Source of the DNA: Pseudomonas sp. Au-Pse12
GTDB taxonomy: Bacteria; Pseudomonadota; Gammaproteobacteria; Pseudomonadales; Pseudomonadaceae
NCBI RefSeq assembly: GCF_021341665.1
Contig: NZ_JAJTTH010000002.1
Coordinates: forward strand, 558,001 to 622,000
Direction of reading: 5' to 3'
DNA: 64,000 nucleotides
The notes beneath the pieces are model-generated. The model saw only the letters and a list, made by a program, of their open reading frames with translations, ran no database searches and was not told the origin of the DNA. Shown piece after piece: positions 42,264 to 49,971 of the stretch (positions are counted from its first letter, which is position 1; each line of letters begins with the position of its first letter). Both the position numbers and the translations under genes were made by a program.

Positions 42264-42920
42264 ATGACTTTCATCACTACTCCTCGCCGTCTCGCCCAAG
42301 CAATCACCCTGGCTGCCGGCATGAGCGTCCTGTCCCTATCCGCCTTCGCCGGTGGCGACGCCGCGCTGTACGGCCCCACCGCGCCCAAGGGCTCGACCTT
42401 CGTGCGCCTGTACAACGCCAGCAACAGCGAAGTCAGCGCCACGGTGGGCAGCACCAACGTCAACGACGTCGCGCCCCTGGGCAGCAGCGACTTCAGCTTC
42501 ATGCCCGGCGGCGACTACACCGCCAAGGTGGGCAGCCAGAGCGTGCCGGTGAAACTCGCCGCCGATCACTATTACACCCTGGTCAACAACGCCAGCGGCC
42601 AGCCACAGCTGATCGAAGAACCGCCGTTCAAGAACAAGCAGAAATCCCTGGTGCGGGTGCAGAACCTCAGCGACCAGGCCCTGACCCTGAAGACCGCCGA
42701 CGGCAAGACCGACGTGGTCAAGGCCGTGGCGGCCAAAGGCCGCGGCGAGCGCGAAATCAACCCGGTGAAGGTCAGCTTCGCCCTGTATGACGGCGAGAAA
42801 AAGGTCAGCGACCTCAAGCCCGTGGCCCTGGAGCGCGGCGAAGCGGCGGTGCTCTACGTCACCGGCAACGGCAGCAACCTGTCGCCAGTCTGGGTCAAGC
42901 GCCCCGTCTCCACCCGATAA
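42264..42920 (+). CDS. algF: Alginate O-acetylation protein AlgF
   Basis: Periplasmic adaptor needed for acetylation, 218 aa, with a signal peptide (AAGMSVLSLSAFA). It has the family start GDAALYGPTAPKGSTFVRLYN and two beta-domain blocks. AGAGGT lies 8 bases upstream of the ATG at 42264, which is preferred over upstream in-frame openings that overlap algJ. A 100-bp REPIN separates it from algA. Confidence 0.95.
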   Translation: MTFITTPRRLAQAITLAAGMSVLSLSAFAGGDAALYGPTAPKGSTFVRLYNASNSEVSATVGSTNVNDVAPLGSSDFSFMPGGDYTAKVGSQSVPVKLAADHYYTLVNNASGQPQLIEEPPFKNKQKSLVRVQNLSDQALTLKTADGKTDVVKAVAAKGRGEREINPVKVSFALYDGEKKVSDLKPVALERGEAAVLYVTGNGSNLSPVWVKRPVSTR

Positions 42921-42925
42921 GAGCA

Positions 42926-43025
42926 GTGGCCGCTGCCGAGGCACGAGGCTGCGACGCGGTCCGCAGGACCGCCCTCAGGGGCCGCTTCGCAGCCCATCGC
43001 AGCCTCGTACCTCGGCAGCGGCTAC
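42926..43025. repeat. REPIN between algF and algA
   Basis: 100 bp with arms GTGGCCGCTGCCGAGG... and ...CCTCGGCAGCGGCTAC, a close variant of the REPINs in algK and algE. It lies in noncoding sequence, 75 bases before algA. Confidence 0.9.
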
Positions 43026-43099
43026 ACCGAGACAAAAACAAGAGTGAAACGACAGAACGCAGTAGCTCTAACCCATACGATGTTTGAAGGAGTAACAAC

Positions 43100-44551
43100 A
43101 TGATTCCGGTGATCTTGTCAGGTGGTAGCGGCTCACGTCTTTGGCCGCTTTCGCGCAAGCAATTCCCCAAGCAGTTCCTCGCCCTGACCGGCGAACACAC
43201 GTTGTTCCAGCAAACCCTGGAGCGCCTGGTGTTCGAAGGCATGGACACCCCGATCGTGGTCTGCAACAAGGACCACCGCTTCATCGTCAACGAGCAGCTG
43301 GCCAACCGTAAGCTCGAATCCCAGCGCATCCTCATGGAACCTTTCGGCCGCAACACCGCGCCCGCCGTGGCCCTGACCGCGATGATGCTGGTCAACGAAG
43401 GCCGCGACGAACTGATGCTGGTGCTGCCCGCCGACCACGTCCTCGACGACCAGAAAGCCCTGCAACGGGCCCTGGCCCTGGCCACCGTGGCTGCCGAGCG
43501 TGGCGAAATGGTGCTGTTCGGCGTGCCGGCGAGCAAACCGGAAACCGGCTACGGCTACATCAAGTCCGCCAACGACGCCCTGCTCCCGGAAGGCGTTAGC
43601 CGTGTCTCGCAGTTCGTCGAAAAACCCGACGAAAAACGCGCCACCGAGTTCGTCCAGGCCGGCGGCTACTTCTGGAACAGCGGCATGTTCCTGTTCCGCG
43701 CCAGCCGCTTCCTCGAAGAACTGAAGAAACACGACCCGGACATCTACGACACCTGCCTCTTGACCCTGGAACGCAGCCAGCAGGACCCGGACACCGTGAT
43801 CATCGACGAAGCCACCTTCGCCTGCTGCCCGGACAACTCCATCGACTACGCGGTGATGGAAAAGACCCAGCGCGCCTGCGTAGTCCCGCTGACCGCCGGC
43901 TGGAGCGACGTAGGCTGCTGGTCGTCGCTGTGGGACGTGCATGAAAAAGACGCCAACGGCAACGTCAGCAAAGGCGATGTGGTGATCCAAGACAGCAAGA
44001 ACTGCATGATCCACGGCAACGGCAAACTGGTGTCGGTGATCGGCCTGGAAAACATCGTCGTCGTAGAAACCAAGGACGCCATGATGATTGCCCACAAGGA
44101 CAAGGTCCAAGGGGTGAAACAGATGGTTAACACCCTCAACGAACAGGGCCGCAGCGAAACCCAGAACCACTGCGAGGTCTACCGCCCGTGGGGCTCCTAC
44201 GACTCGGTGGACATGGGCGGGCGTTTCCAGGTCAAGCACATCTCAGTCAAGCCGGGGGCCTGCCTGTCGCTGCAGATGCACCACCACCGCGCCGAACACT
44301 GGATCGTGGTCAGCGGCACCGCCGAAGTCACCTGTGACGAGAACGTGTTCCTGCTCACCGAGAACCAGTCCACCTACATCCCCATCGCCTCGGTGCACCG
44401 CCTGCGCAACCCGGGGAAGATTCCGCTGGAGATCATCGAAGTGCAATCGGGCAGTTATTTGGGCGAAGACGACATCGAGCGGTTTGAGGATATCTACGGG
44501 CGCTCTACTCCGGTGGAGCGTGGCGTTTCGGTGAAGACCATCGCTCAGTAA
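43100..44551 (+). CDS. algA: Bifunctional mannose-6-phosphate isomerase / GDP-mannose pyrophosphorylase AlgA
   Basis: Supplies GDP-mannose in two steps of alginate precursor synthesis, 483 aa. The N-terminal nucleotidyltransferase domain has GGSGSRLWPLSRKQFPKQ and the FVEKPDEKRA active-site lysine. The C-terminal cupin isomerase domain (about 350-480) has metal-site histidines in QMHHHRAEHWIVVSG. AAGGAG lies 8 bases before the ATG. Last gene of the operon; strong terminator-like hairpins follow. Confidence 0.97.
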   Translation: MIPVILSGGSGSRLWPLSRKQFPKQFLALTGEHTLFQQTLERLVFEGMDTPIVVCNKDHRFIVNEQLANRKLESQRILMEPFGRNTAPAVALTAMMLVNEGRDELMLVLPADHVLDDQKALQRALALATVAAERGEMVLFGVPASKPETGYGYIKSANDALLPEGVSRVSQFVEKPDEKRATEFVQAGGYFWNSGMFLFRASRFLEELKKHDPDIYDTCLLTLERSQQDPDTVIIDEATFACCPDNSIDYAVMEKTQRACVVPLTAGWSDVGCWSSLWDVHEKDANGNVSKGDVVIQDSKNCMIHGNGKLVSVIGLENIVVVETKDAMMIAHKDKVQGVKQMVNTLNEQGRSETQNHCEVYRPWGSYDSVDMGGRFQVKHISVKPGACLSLQMHHHRAEHWIVVSGTAEVTCDENVFLLTENQSTYIPIASVHRLRNPGKIPLEIIEVQSGSYLGEDDIERFEDIYGRSTPVERGVSVKTIAQ

Positions 44552-44635
44552 CAGCGGCAAGTAGAAGCAGCCGTAAGCTTCAAGCGGCAAGCTGCAAGTA
44601 AAAGCAGGGAGCCGTACTAGCAAGACCTTTGTGCT

Positions 44636-44693
44636 CCCCCTTTCCAGGTGCCTGCGTCCCCTATCCGCAGGCGCTTGGACAGGGGGATTTTTT
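44636..44693 (+). terminator. Strong hairpin with T-tract after algA (copy 1)
   Basis: 21-base arms (CCCCCTTTCCAGGTGCC... / ...GGCGCTTGGACAGGGGG) with about three mismatches or G-U pairs, a 9-nt loop TCCCCTATC, and then ATTTTTT. It is the probable end of the alginate transcript, 84 bases after the stop. A TACTAG box 16 bases upstream of the hairpin leaves open that it ends a short separate RNA. Confidence 0.85.
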
Positions 44694-44695
44694 CT

Positions 44696-44797
44696 GTAGC
44701 CGCTGCCGCAGGCTGCGAAAAGGGCCGAAGGACCTTCAGCGATCTCAAGCCCCCTGCGCCCGCTGCGCGGTCGTTCGCAGCCTGCGGCAGCGGCTAC
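44696..44797. repeat. REPIN in unit 1 of the duplication
   Basis: 102 bp with GTAGCCGCTGCCGCAGGC / GCCTGCGGCAGCGGCTAC arms, starting right after the T-tract of the hairpin. Confidence 0.92.
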
Positions 44798-44887
44798 AAG
44801 AAGCAGCGATCAGTAGAGGCAGCCGTAAGCTTCAAGCGGCAAGCTGCAAGTAAAAGCAGGGAGTCGTACTAGCAAGACCTTTGTGCT

Positions 44888-44945
44888 CCCCCTTTCCAGG
44901 GGCCTGCGTCCCCTATCCGCAGGCGGTTGGACAGGGGGATTTTTT
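44888..44945 (+). terminator. Strong hairpin with T-tract (copy 2)
   Basis: Same structure as at 44636, shifted by 252 bases, with a changed pair of positions (CAGGGGCC and GCGGTTGG) that largely keeps the stem. Confidence 0.82.
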
Positions 44946-44947
44946 CT

Positions 44948-45049
44948 GTAGCCGCTGCCGCAGGCTGCGAAAAGGGCCGAAGGACCTTCAGCGATCTCAA
45001 GCCCCCTGCGCCCGCTGCGCGGTCGTTCGCAGCCTGCGGCAGCGGCTAC
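44948..45049. repeat. REPIN in unit 2 of the duplication
   Basis: Second copy of the 102-bp REPIN, 252 bases after the first. Confidence 0.92.
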
Positions 45050-45292
45050 AAGAAGCAGCGATCAGTAGAGGCAGCCGTAAGCTTCAAGCGGCAAGCCAGA
45101 TCAACAGCCATCTGTGGATACAAAAGGTCGTTTAAGGCTACACATCTCAGGTTGACCGCCCTCTTACTGCTCCCTATCCTCGCGCCTGTCACGACTCATT
45201 CGTGATCGGGTTTGACGGCTCGGTAACACTTTCAGGACGCATAGTTCCTCGACTCTGCTTGCGCTCTTCTGCGCTCGCAAAAAAGTCTTATG

Positions 45293-45370
45293 GCGACTGT
45301 GCGTGGGGCATCTTCGGATGCGCCGGGTTCCTGAAACCGGTCCGTCAACCTGCGTACAGTTGCCACCCAA
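45293..45370 (+). repeat. Leader repeat upstream of the DUF3077 gene (forward copy)
   Basis: Contains CTGTGCGTGGGG...GCCGGGTTCCTG...CCGGTCCGTCAACCTGCG...GTTGCCACCC. Two copies of the same element lie in reverse orientation after the gene (45832-45913 and 46001-46078). It sits about 55 bases before the gene start, so it would be part of the mRNA leader if transcription starts upstream. Confidence 0.75.
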
Positions 45371-45423
45371 CTCGTTTGACGGCGATCAAGTGGCAGCTCT
45401 ATTTATTTCAGGAGCAACACACC

Positions 45424-45699
45424 ATGACGGACCGTATCGCACTAACCAGCAACGAATCCTCCATCCCCACCCTGTTTATCGACACCCGCGCGCCCTTGGA
45501 CGAACTCCATGCCAGCGCCGCCTACCGCATCCTCGCGGTGACTCAACTGATGGAAAGCATCGTGCACATGGACAGCCGCCACGCCGATGCCACCGACCTG
45601 ACACAGATCGCCCACGCCAGCGCCATTCTGTTGCGCGATGGTTGTGATCTGCTGGATGTGTTGGGTCGGCGGATTCGTGGCAGTCAGTACCTGAACTAA
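45424..45699 (+). CDS. DUF3077 family small protein
   Basis: Protein of 91 aa in a family mostly limited to Pseudomonas. It has the short N-terminal region MTDRIALTSNESSIPTLF, then a predicted helical part LHASAAYRILAVTQLMESIVHM and AILLRDGCDLLDVLG. No catalytic motif is visible and the function is unknown. Related genes often occur in several copies per genome with a repeat-containing leader. CAGGAG lies 9 bases before the ATG. An 11-bp hairpin follows at 45710. Confidence 0.85.
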   Translation: MTDRIALTSNESSIPTLFIDTRAPLDELHASAAYRILAVTQLMESIVHMDSRHADATDLTQIAHASAILLRDGCDLLDVLGRRIRGSQYLN

Positions 45700-45709
45700 A
45701 ACGCCCCGT

Positions 45710-45742
45710 GATCGTTCCCCTTCAAACGCGGGGGGAACGATC
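45710..45742. terminator. Hairpin after the DUF3077 gene
   Basis: Perfect 11-bp stem GATCGTTCCCC / GGGGAACGATC with an 11-nt loop and no T-tract. It may end or stabilise the transcript. Confidence 0.55.
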
Positions 45743-45831
45743 GGCACGCCTGTCCCCCTCCCCTTCATCTAGAACCCACTTCATCGATCACTGCCGTACC
45801 CATCGTCGCCAGAAGATGCGCAGCTCTGTTG

Positions 45832-45913
45832 TGGGTGGCTGCCGTGCGCGGATTGGTCGACCGGAGATACAGGAACCCGGCAGGGACGAAGCCCTTCCAC
45901 GCACAGCTGCCAT
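45832..45913 (-). repeat. Leader-type repeat, reverse copy 1
   Basis: On the minus strand it reads CTGTGCGTGG...GCCGGGTTCCTG...GCAGCCACCC, matching the element before the DUF3077 gene. It starts a roughly 168-bp tandem unit that repeats at 46001. Confidence 0.78.
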
Positions 45914-46000
45914 TGCACGAATGCGCAGGCGCACAACCCGCCTGCAATAGCGAAATGGGGCGCTGCTGCAGCTGCATCAAGACGGGTTACCAAGCGGAGG

Positions 46001-46078
46001 GGTGGCAGCTGCGTGCAGGTTGGTAAACCGGAGATACAGGAACCCGGCAGGGACGAGCCCTCCCACGCACAGCTGCCA
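46001..46078 (-). repeat. Leader-type repeat, reverse copy 2
   Basis: Second reverse copy, sharing CCGGAGATACAGGAACCC and GGCAGGGACGA with copy 1. The flank GAAATGGGGC...ATCAA...TTACCAAG also recurs. Short minus-strand reading frames cross the copies, for example one containing CVGGLVPAGFLYLRFTN. They are not convincing genes. Confidence 0.78.
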
Positions 46079-46295
46079 TTGAACGGAAATGCGGGCGCAA
46101 AAAAACACCGGCATGAGTGAAATGGGGCACTGTTGGCCTGTATCAAAACGAATTACCAAGCCCAGTCGCTGAATGGGCTGCGACGCTCAAAGGCTAGTTC
46201 CAGGTTCAATACGGAGCAACGACAAAGGCGTCGCGGTTTATGTCCAAACCACCAGCGCTGGGAACACTCCAGCCATTAGCAATCTGAAACTCCCC

Positions 46296-46339
46296 GCCCC
46301 CGCTTCGCGGTTGTTCGCAACCTGCGGCAGTGTCTACAA
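46296..46339. repeat. Decayed half of a REPIN
   Basis: CCCGCTTCGCGGTTGTTCG then CAACCTGCGGCAGTGTCTAC, a worn right arm of the GTAGCCGCTGCCGCAGGC class. No left arm was seen. Confidence 0.65.
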
Positions 46340-46359
46340 AAAAGCGCGTAACACGCGCT

Positions 46360-46545
46360 TTGGCTCTTGCTCTTGCTCTGCCTGCCCCTTCAGGAGGCCG
46401 AGTGCAGGCATTGCGTAGGGGGCAGCTCGGCATGGATGCCGAGCTAGCCGCCCCAGGCCATGGATGGCCTGTGGCGGCGTGCCCCCGGAGCAATGCCGGA
46501 GCGAGGGCACCCCGAGCCTAGGCGAGGGGCCGGATGCGGGGTCAG
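46360..46545. repeat. Dispersed Pseudomonas intergenic repeat
   Basis: Stretch with CATGGATGCCGAGCTAGC, GGCCATGGATGGCC and GGAGCGAGGGCACCCCGAG. This pattern recurs as an intergenic element in many Pseudomonas genomes (recalled, not searched). It supports a short plus-strand frame with GMDAELAAPGHGWPVAACP that is commonly annotated as a hypothetical protein and is likely spurious. Confidence 0.6.
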
Positions 46546-46730
46546 GAGGCCATCAGAGTGGACCACATGATGTCCACTATTGGCATAAATCCGCTTTAAC
46601 GGACCGTCTGTTGTCCCTAACGCCCCCATCAAAACCAGACCTGTGGATAACGTCACAACAGCCATCCTCCATCGCCAACCCCACCTACGCTTAGGTAGGA
46701 TGTCCCCTCCTTTTCCCCGAGGCTCGCGTC
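46546..46730. other. Intergenic sequence before the small membrane-protein gene
   Basis: Includes a short palindrome GTGGAC-N8-GTCCAC at about 46559-46578 and the upstream region of the next gene. Nothing coding was seen. Confidence 0.4.
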
Positions 46731-47195
46731 ATGTTCATCGGCGTTCTGCTGGTCATTACCTGGCTGATCCTGCTTCTGCGCTACCCGGCCAAAGCCCTTC
46801 CCGTGTCCCTGGCCGCCGCGTTTGGCCTGGCCCTGGTGGCCTGCTGGGTGGTCTGGCTGGACAACCGCGAAGCCCAGCAACTGGCGCGCCTGGAGCTGCG
46901 CCTGAGCTACGCGCCGGACCACTGCCCCGCCGACCGGCCGCTGCAGGTCAAGCTCAACAACGGCAACAAGGTGCCCCTGGTGGAACTGCGCTGGCGGGTC
47001 GCCGCCTATGCCCCGGGGGATACGGTCAACCTCGCCGACAACCAGTACAGCGCCCCGCGCTACCGTGGCCCCGGCGAGTTGCAGGCCGGTGCCAACTGGC
47101 AGGACTGCCTGCCGCTGCCACCGCTGCGCCCCGGCTATCGCCCGCAAACCCTGGAGTTTCGCGCCGAGCGTCTACAGGGTAGTTTCTCCGACTGA
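46731..47195 (+). CDS. Small membrane protein of unknown function
   Basis: Protein of 154 aa with two N-terminal membrane segments (MFIGVLLVITWLILLL and about residues 22-45). A soluble C-terminal domain follows with a beta-rich pattern (LQVKLNNGNKVPLVELRWRVAAY) and two cysteines (HCPADRP, WQDCLPL). It is sometimes named as a putative multidrug transporter, but no transporter motif is visible. It is followed after 35 bases by the SDR gene in the same direction, so the two may be co-transcribed. Confidence 0.8.
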   Translation: MFIGVLLVITWLILLLRYPAKALPVSLAAAFGLALVACWVVWLDNREAQQLARLELRLSYAPDHCPADRPLQVKLNNGNKVPLVELRWRVAAYAPGDTVNLADNQYSAPRYRGPGELQAGANWQDCLPLPPLRPGYRPQTLEFRAERLQGSFSD

Positions 47196-47230
47196 TTCGC
47201 CCCTCCCCTCACCCAGCAAAGGACCGCGCC

Positions 47231-48055
47231 ATGCCCGTAGCGTTGATCACCGGTTGTTCCAGCGGCATCGGCCGCGCCCTGGCAGACACCTTCAAGAACG
47301 CCGGTTTCACCGTGCTCGCCACCGCCCGCAAGGCCGAGGACGTAAACACCCTGCAAGCCGCCGGCTTCACCGCGGTGCAACTGGACGTGAATGACGGCCC
47401 GGCCCTGAGCGCCCTGGGCGAGGAGATCAACCAGCAATACGGCGGCCTCGATGTACTGATCAACAACGCCGGCTACGGCGCCATGGGCCCGCTGCTGGAT
47501 GGCGGCGTGGAAGCGATGCAGCGCCAGTTCGAAACCAATGTGTTCTCGGTGGTCGGGGTGACCCGGGCGATGTTCCCGGTGCTGCGCCGCAGCCGTGGCC
47601 TGGTGGTGAATATCGGCAGTGTGTCCGGGGTGCTGGTGACGCCGTTTGCCGGCGCCTATTGCGCCTCGAAAGCCGCGGTGCACGCCTTGAGCGATGCCTT
47701 GCGCATGGAGTTGGCGCCGTTCGGCATCCGAGTCATGGAAGTGCAGCCCGGGGCCATTGCATCGAGCTTCGCCAAGAACGCCGGGCATGAAGCCGAACAG
47801 CTGCTCAACGAACAATCGCCCTGGTGGCCACTGCGCGAGGGCATTCGCGCCCGGGCCAAGGCCTCCCAGGACAAGCCGACCCCGGCCAGCGAATTTGCCG
47901 CCGGCTTGCTCAAGGCCGTGCAACAGGACAACCCGCCGCGCCTGGTGCGCCTGGGCAATGGCAGCCGCGCCTTGCCGCTGCTGGCCAATCTGCTGCCCAA
48001 GGGTCTGCTGGAGAAAGGACTGATGAAGCGCTTCGGCCTGAGCGCCAAGCTCTGA
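47231..48055 (+). CDS. Short-chain dehydrogenase/reductase (SDR)
   Basis: NAD(P)-dependent oxidoreductase of the classical SDR type, 274 aa. The cofactor loop is TGCSSGIGRALA near the N-terminus (residues 8-19). NNAGYG, the catalytic Ser in INIGSVSG-type strand (VVNIGSVSGVL) and YCASKAAVH with Tyr and Lys follow in order. The substrate is unknown. AAAGGA lies 8 bases before the ATG. It probably shares a transcript with the membrane-protein gene. Confidence 0.92.
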   Translation: MPVALITGCSSGIGRALADTFKNAGFTVLATARKAEDVNTLQAAGFTAVQLDVNDGPALSALGEEINQQYGGLDVLINNAGYGAMGPLLDGGVEAMQRQFETNVFSVVGVTRAMFPVLRRSRGLVVNIGSVSGVLVTPFAGAYCASKAAVHALSDALRMELAPFGIRVMEVQPGAIASSFAKNAGHEAEQLLNEQSPWWPLREGIRARAKASQDKPTPASEFAAGLLKAVQQDNPPRLVRLGNGSRALPLLANLLPKGLLEKGLMKRFGLSAKL

Positions 48056-48120
48056 CCCGTATCTGTTGCCGCGAAAACCGCGCTCCCCTACAGGAGCACG
48101 CGGCAATATCGGTGGCCCCT

Positions 48121-48552
48121 TCAGAGGCCAAACAGCATACCGAGTGCAGCCAGGGCGCCAATGCTCATCAACGAAGCGAAGTACAGGTGGGTCCAGGTAT
48201 CGGGGATGACCTCAGCCGGGTTGGCGGGGTTGTAGAAAACCTCCACGGCGTCGCCCACTTGTGTCTCGGAAAACTCGCTGTCAAAGGTATGGGTCATCAC
48301 GCGGCCATCAGCGGTCACATAGGACACCGTTCTGGTGGAGTGATAGCTGGTACCGCTCTGTACCCCGACCATCCGTGATCGAGTACCGTCGACCACCTGG
48401 GCCGTGGTATGGACACCGGTGAACCTGAGGGCAAAAAAATCCCAGCCCCAGGAGTAGGCTCCCGCCGCACAGCAGAGCATCACCAGACCCACCAACACCT
48501 TGCCGACATAACGCACACCCGCACTCCTTGCTCGCTCACACTGCTGGCCCAT
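48121..48552 (-). CDS. DUF3592-family membrane protein
   Basis: Protein of 143 aa with an N-terminal membrane helix (VLVGLVMLCCAAGAYSWG), a small soluble domain and a second helix at the C-terminus (LYFASLMSIGALAALGMLFGL). The soluble part matches the DUF3592 pattern: a GDAVEVFYNPANPAEV motif and TTAQVVDGTRSR. The function is unknown. It is a single gene on the minus strand, convergent with the SDR gene. Confidence 0.85.
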   Translation of the reverse strand: MGQQCERARSAGVRYVGKVLVGLVMLCCAAGAYSWGWDFFALRFTGVHTTAQVVDGTRSRMVGVQSGTSYHSTRTVSYVTADGRVMTHTFDSEFSETQVGDAVEVFYNPANPAEVIPDTWTHLYFASLMSIGALAALGMLFGL

Positions 48553-48892
48553 CGCTCAAGGTTCAAGACTCAAGGGAGGTTGCGCCAAAAGGCAGCGAAT
48601 ATAGAGACTCGCCCCAGGCGAGCACAACCGTTTTGAGCACTGCTGATCACTTACCGCCTACCGGCGAAGAGGCCCGCGAGCCGAGCGCAAGCCTGGCGCT
48701 GGCAAGCCAGCACCTGCAGCGGTGGCGCGGTGCGCATTGTGCCCCTGTGCATTCCCAGTAGAATGCGCGCGCAGCATGGAATCGCTGGCGTCGACACCCA
48801 AGCACGGAATAGCTAACGCTCCACCCTCTCCCGTCCTGTCACTGCCTGATTTCATGCGCGTCTTTTTTCATTCGCCGATCAGGGAATACCCA
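48553..48892. other. Divergent intergenic region
   Basis: About 340 bp between the DUF3592 gene (leftward) and the lipoprotein gene (rightward), holding the presumed promoters of both. A GC-rich middle stretch was noted, but no REP or gene was recognised. Confidence 0.35.
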
Positions 48893-49918
48893 TTGAAATT
48901 GTTCAACGCGCTGCCACTGGCATTGGCTGTCTTGCTGGCGGCCTGCGCCTCCACGGCTCCGGAAAACACCGAACCCAAAGTCCCCGAACTGAATGACACC
49001 CTGCCCAAGCTGACGCTGGAAAGCGTCTTGCCCAAAGTGACGCCCAACGAATACTGCAACCCGGCCATGGAGGCCGATCTGCTGTACGGCATCGGTTACA
49101 AGCTGAACGAGATCGAGGACTACAAGAACGCCAAGAGCTGCTTCGCCATGGCCGCGCCGCACTACACCCGGGCCTTCTGCTTCCTGTCCACCACCACTGA
49201 CCAGGAAACCGACAAGCCCAAGGCCGAGCGCGATCGCGAGTCCTTCAACTACATCGCCTACTCCGCCTCGCAGAACGATTGGTGCGCCGAGTACGGCATG
49301 TACGCCACCTACTGGTTCGGCGACAAGGACATTCCCAAGGACCGGGACCTGGCCCTGCGCTGGCTGGAGCGCTCGGCGCTGCACGGCAACCCGGAACCGC
49401 AGCAGAGCCTGGCCGACGACGCCGAAGAATCCGGCGACCTGGTGAAGGCCTATGCCTGGCTGAAGATCATCGACAACACCGAGGACACCAGCCAGCTGGA
49501 TGCCTTGAAAGGCAAGATGAGCCCGGAGCAACTGGCCGAAGGCGAACAGCGCTTTGCCGACCTCAAGAAGCGCGTGACCAGCAAGCAGGTGATGTACGAC
49601 GAAGCGCGGGATGAGGAAGTGGCGATTTTCTCGGCCGAGATCCATTTCGATCTCCCCGACCTGTTCCAGGGCATGACCACGGCCGAGCGCCAGGCCTTTG
49701 TCAAAGCGGCCATCGCCAAGGCCCGGGACAGCAGCCAGTTCAAGCTGCATTACGCGGTGACCCAGTACGTCATCGTCTCGCGGCTGGCCCAGCAGCGTTA
49801 CCCCGGTGTCGACGTGCTGCAGAACCCGAAGCTGGTGGCCACCATCAACAACGTCAACGACGGCCTGGAAGCGGCGGCGAAGAAGTCCCTGGCGATCATG
49901 CAGAAAAGCTACAAGTAA
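48893..49918 (+). CDS. Sel1-like repeat lipoprotein (TTG start)
   Basis: Outer-membrane or periplasmic lipoprotein of 341 aa. The TTG at 48893 gives a clean signal, KLFNALPLALAVLLAAC, with lipidated Cys18. AGGGA lies about 7 bases upstream. An ATG at 48854 would add 13 hydrophilic residues. The centre has a Sel1/TPR pattern (DRDLALRWLERSALHGNPEPQQSLADD), and the C-terminus includes AVTQYVIVSRLAQQRYPG. The partner is unknown. It is monocistronic, with a REP element just after it. Confidence 0.82.
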   Translation: MKLFNALPLALAVLLAACASTAPENTEPKVPELNDTLPKLTLESVLPKVTPNEYCNPAMEADLLYGIGYKLNEIEDYKNAKSCFAMAAPHYTRAFCFLSTTTDQETDKPKAERDRESFNYIAYSASQNDWCAEYGMYATYWFGDKDIPKDRDLALRWLERSALHGNPEPQQSLADDAEESGDLVKAYAWLKIIDNTEDTSQLDALKGKMSPEQLAEGEQRFADLKKRVTSKQVMYDEARDEEVAIFSAEIHFDLPDLFQGMTTAERQAFVKAAIAKARDSSQFKLHYAVTQYVIVSRLAQQRYPGVDVLQNPKLVATINNVNDGLEAAAKKSLAIMQKSYK

Positions 49919-49933
49919 CGCCCCCCCACCGTC

Positions 49934-49959
49934 GTAGGAGCCGGCTTGCCGGCGCCTAC
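49934..49959. repeat. REP element (GTAGGAGCCGGCTTGCCGGC type)
   Basis: Single REP palindrome GTAGGAGCCGGCTTGCCGGC followed by GCCTAC, placed between the convergent lipoprotein and efflux-adaptor genes. Confidence 0.82.
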
Positions 49960-49971
49960 ATAGGCCTGCGC

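Larger units (their letters stand above)
44570..45096. repeat. 252-bp tandem duplication after algA (two full copies and a partial third)
   Basis: Unit 1 is 44570-44821, unit 2 is 44822-45073, and a truncated third starts at 45074 and ends near 45096. Only a few single-base differences were seen by eye between units 1 and 2 (for example GAGCCG/GAGTCG and CAGGTGCC/CAGGGGCC). Each unit holds a CAAGCGGCAAGC element, a TACTAG box, a long hairpin with T6, and a complete REPIN. No convincing gene lies here. Confidence 0.92.

Noticed and set aside
44629..45135. Two identical small frames (MCSPFPGACVPYPQ...) in the 252-bp units
   Set aside because: They run through the hairpin and REPIN and repeat only because the DNA is duplicated with a period divisible by three. 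No ribosome site or family was seen.
45781..46159. Small minus-strand frames with CAWEG/AGFLYLRF segments
   Set aside because: They lie in tandem repeats and their frames differ between copies, so a repeat origin is more likely than a gene family. They are reported as a repeat finding instead.
44570..46170. CRISPR array
   Set aside because: The repeats are long (168-252 bp), few and without short unique spacers, and no cas genes are present.
46360..46545. Small plus-strand gene with GMDAELAAPGHGWP
   Set aside because: The underlying DNA is a dispersed intergenic repeat in Pseudomonas. The frame follows from the repeat and lacks a ribosome site.
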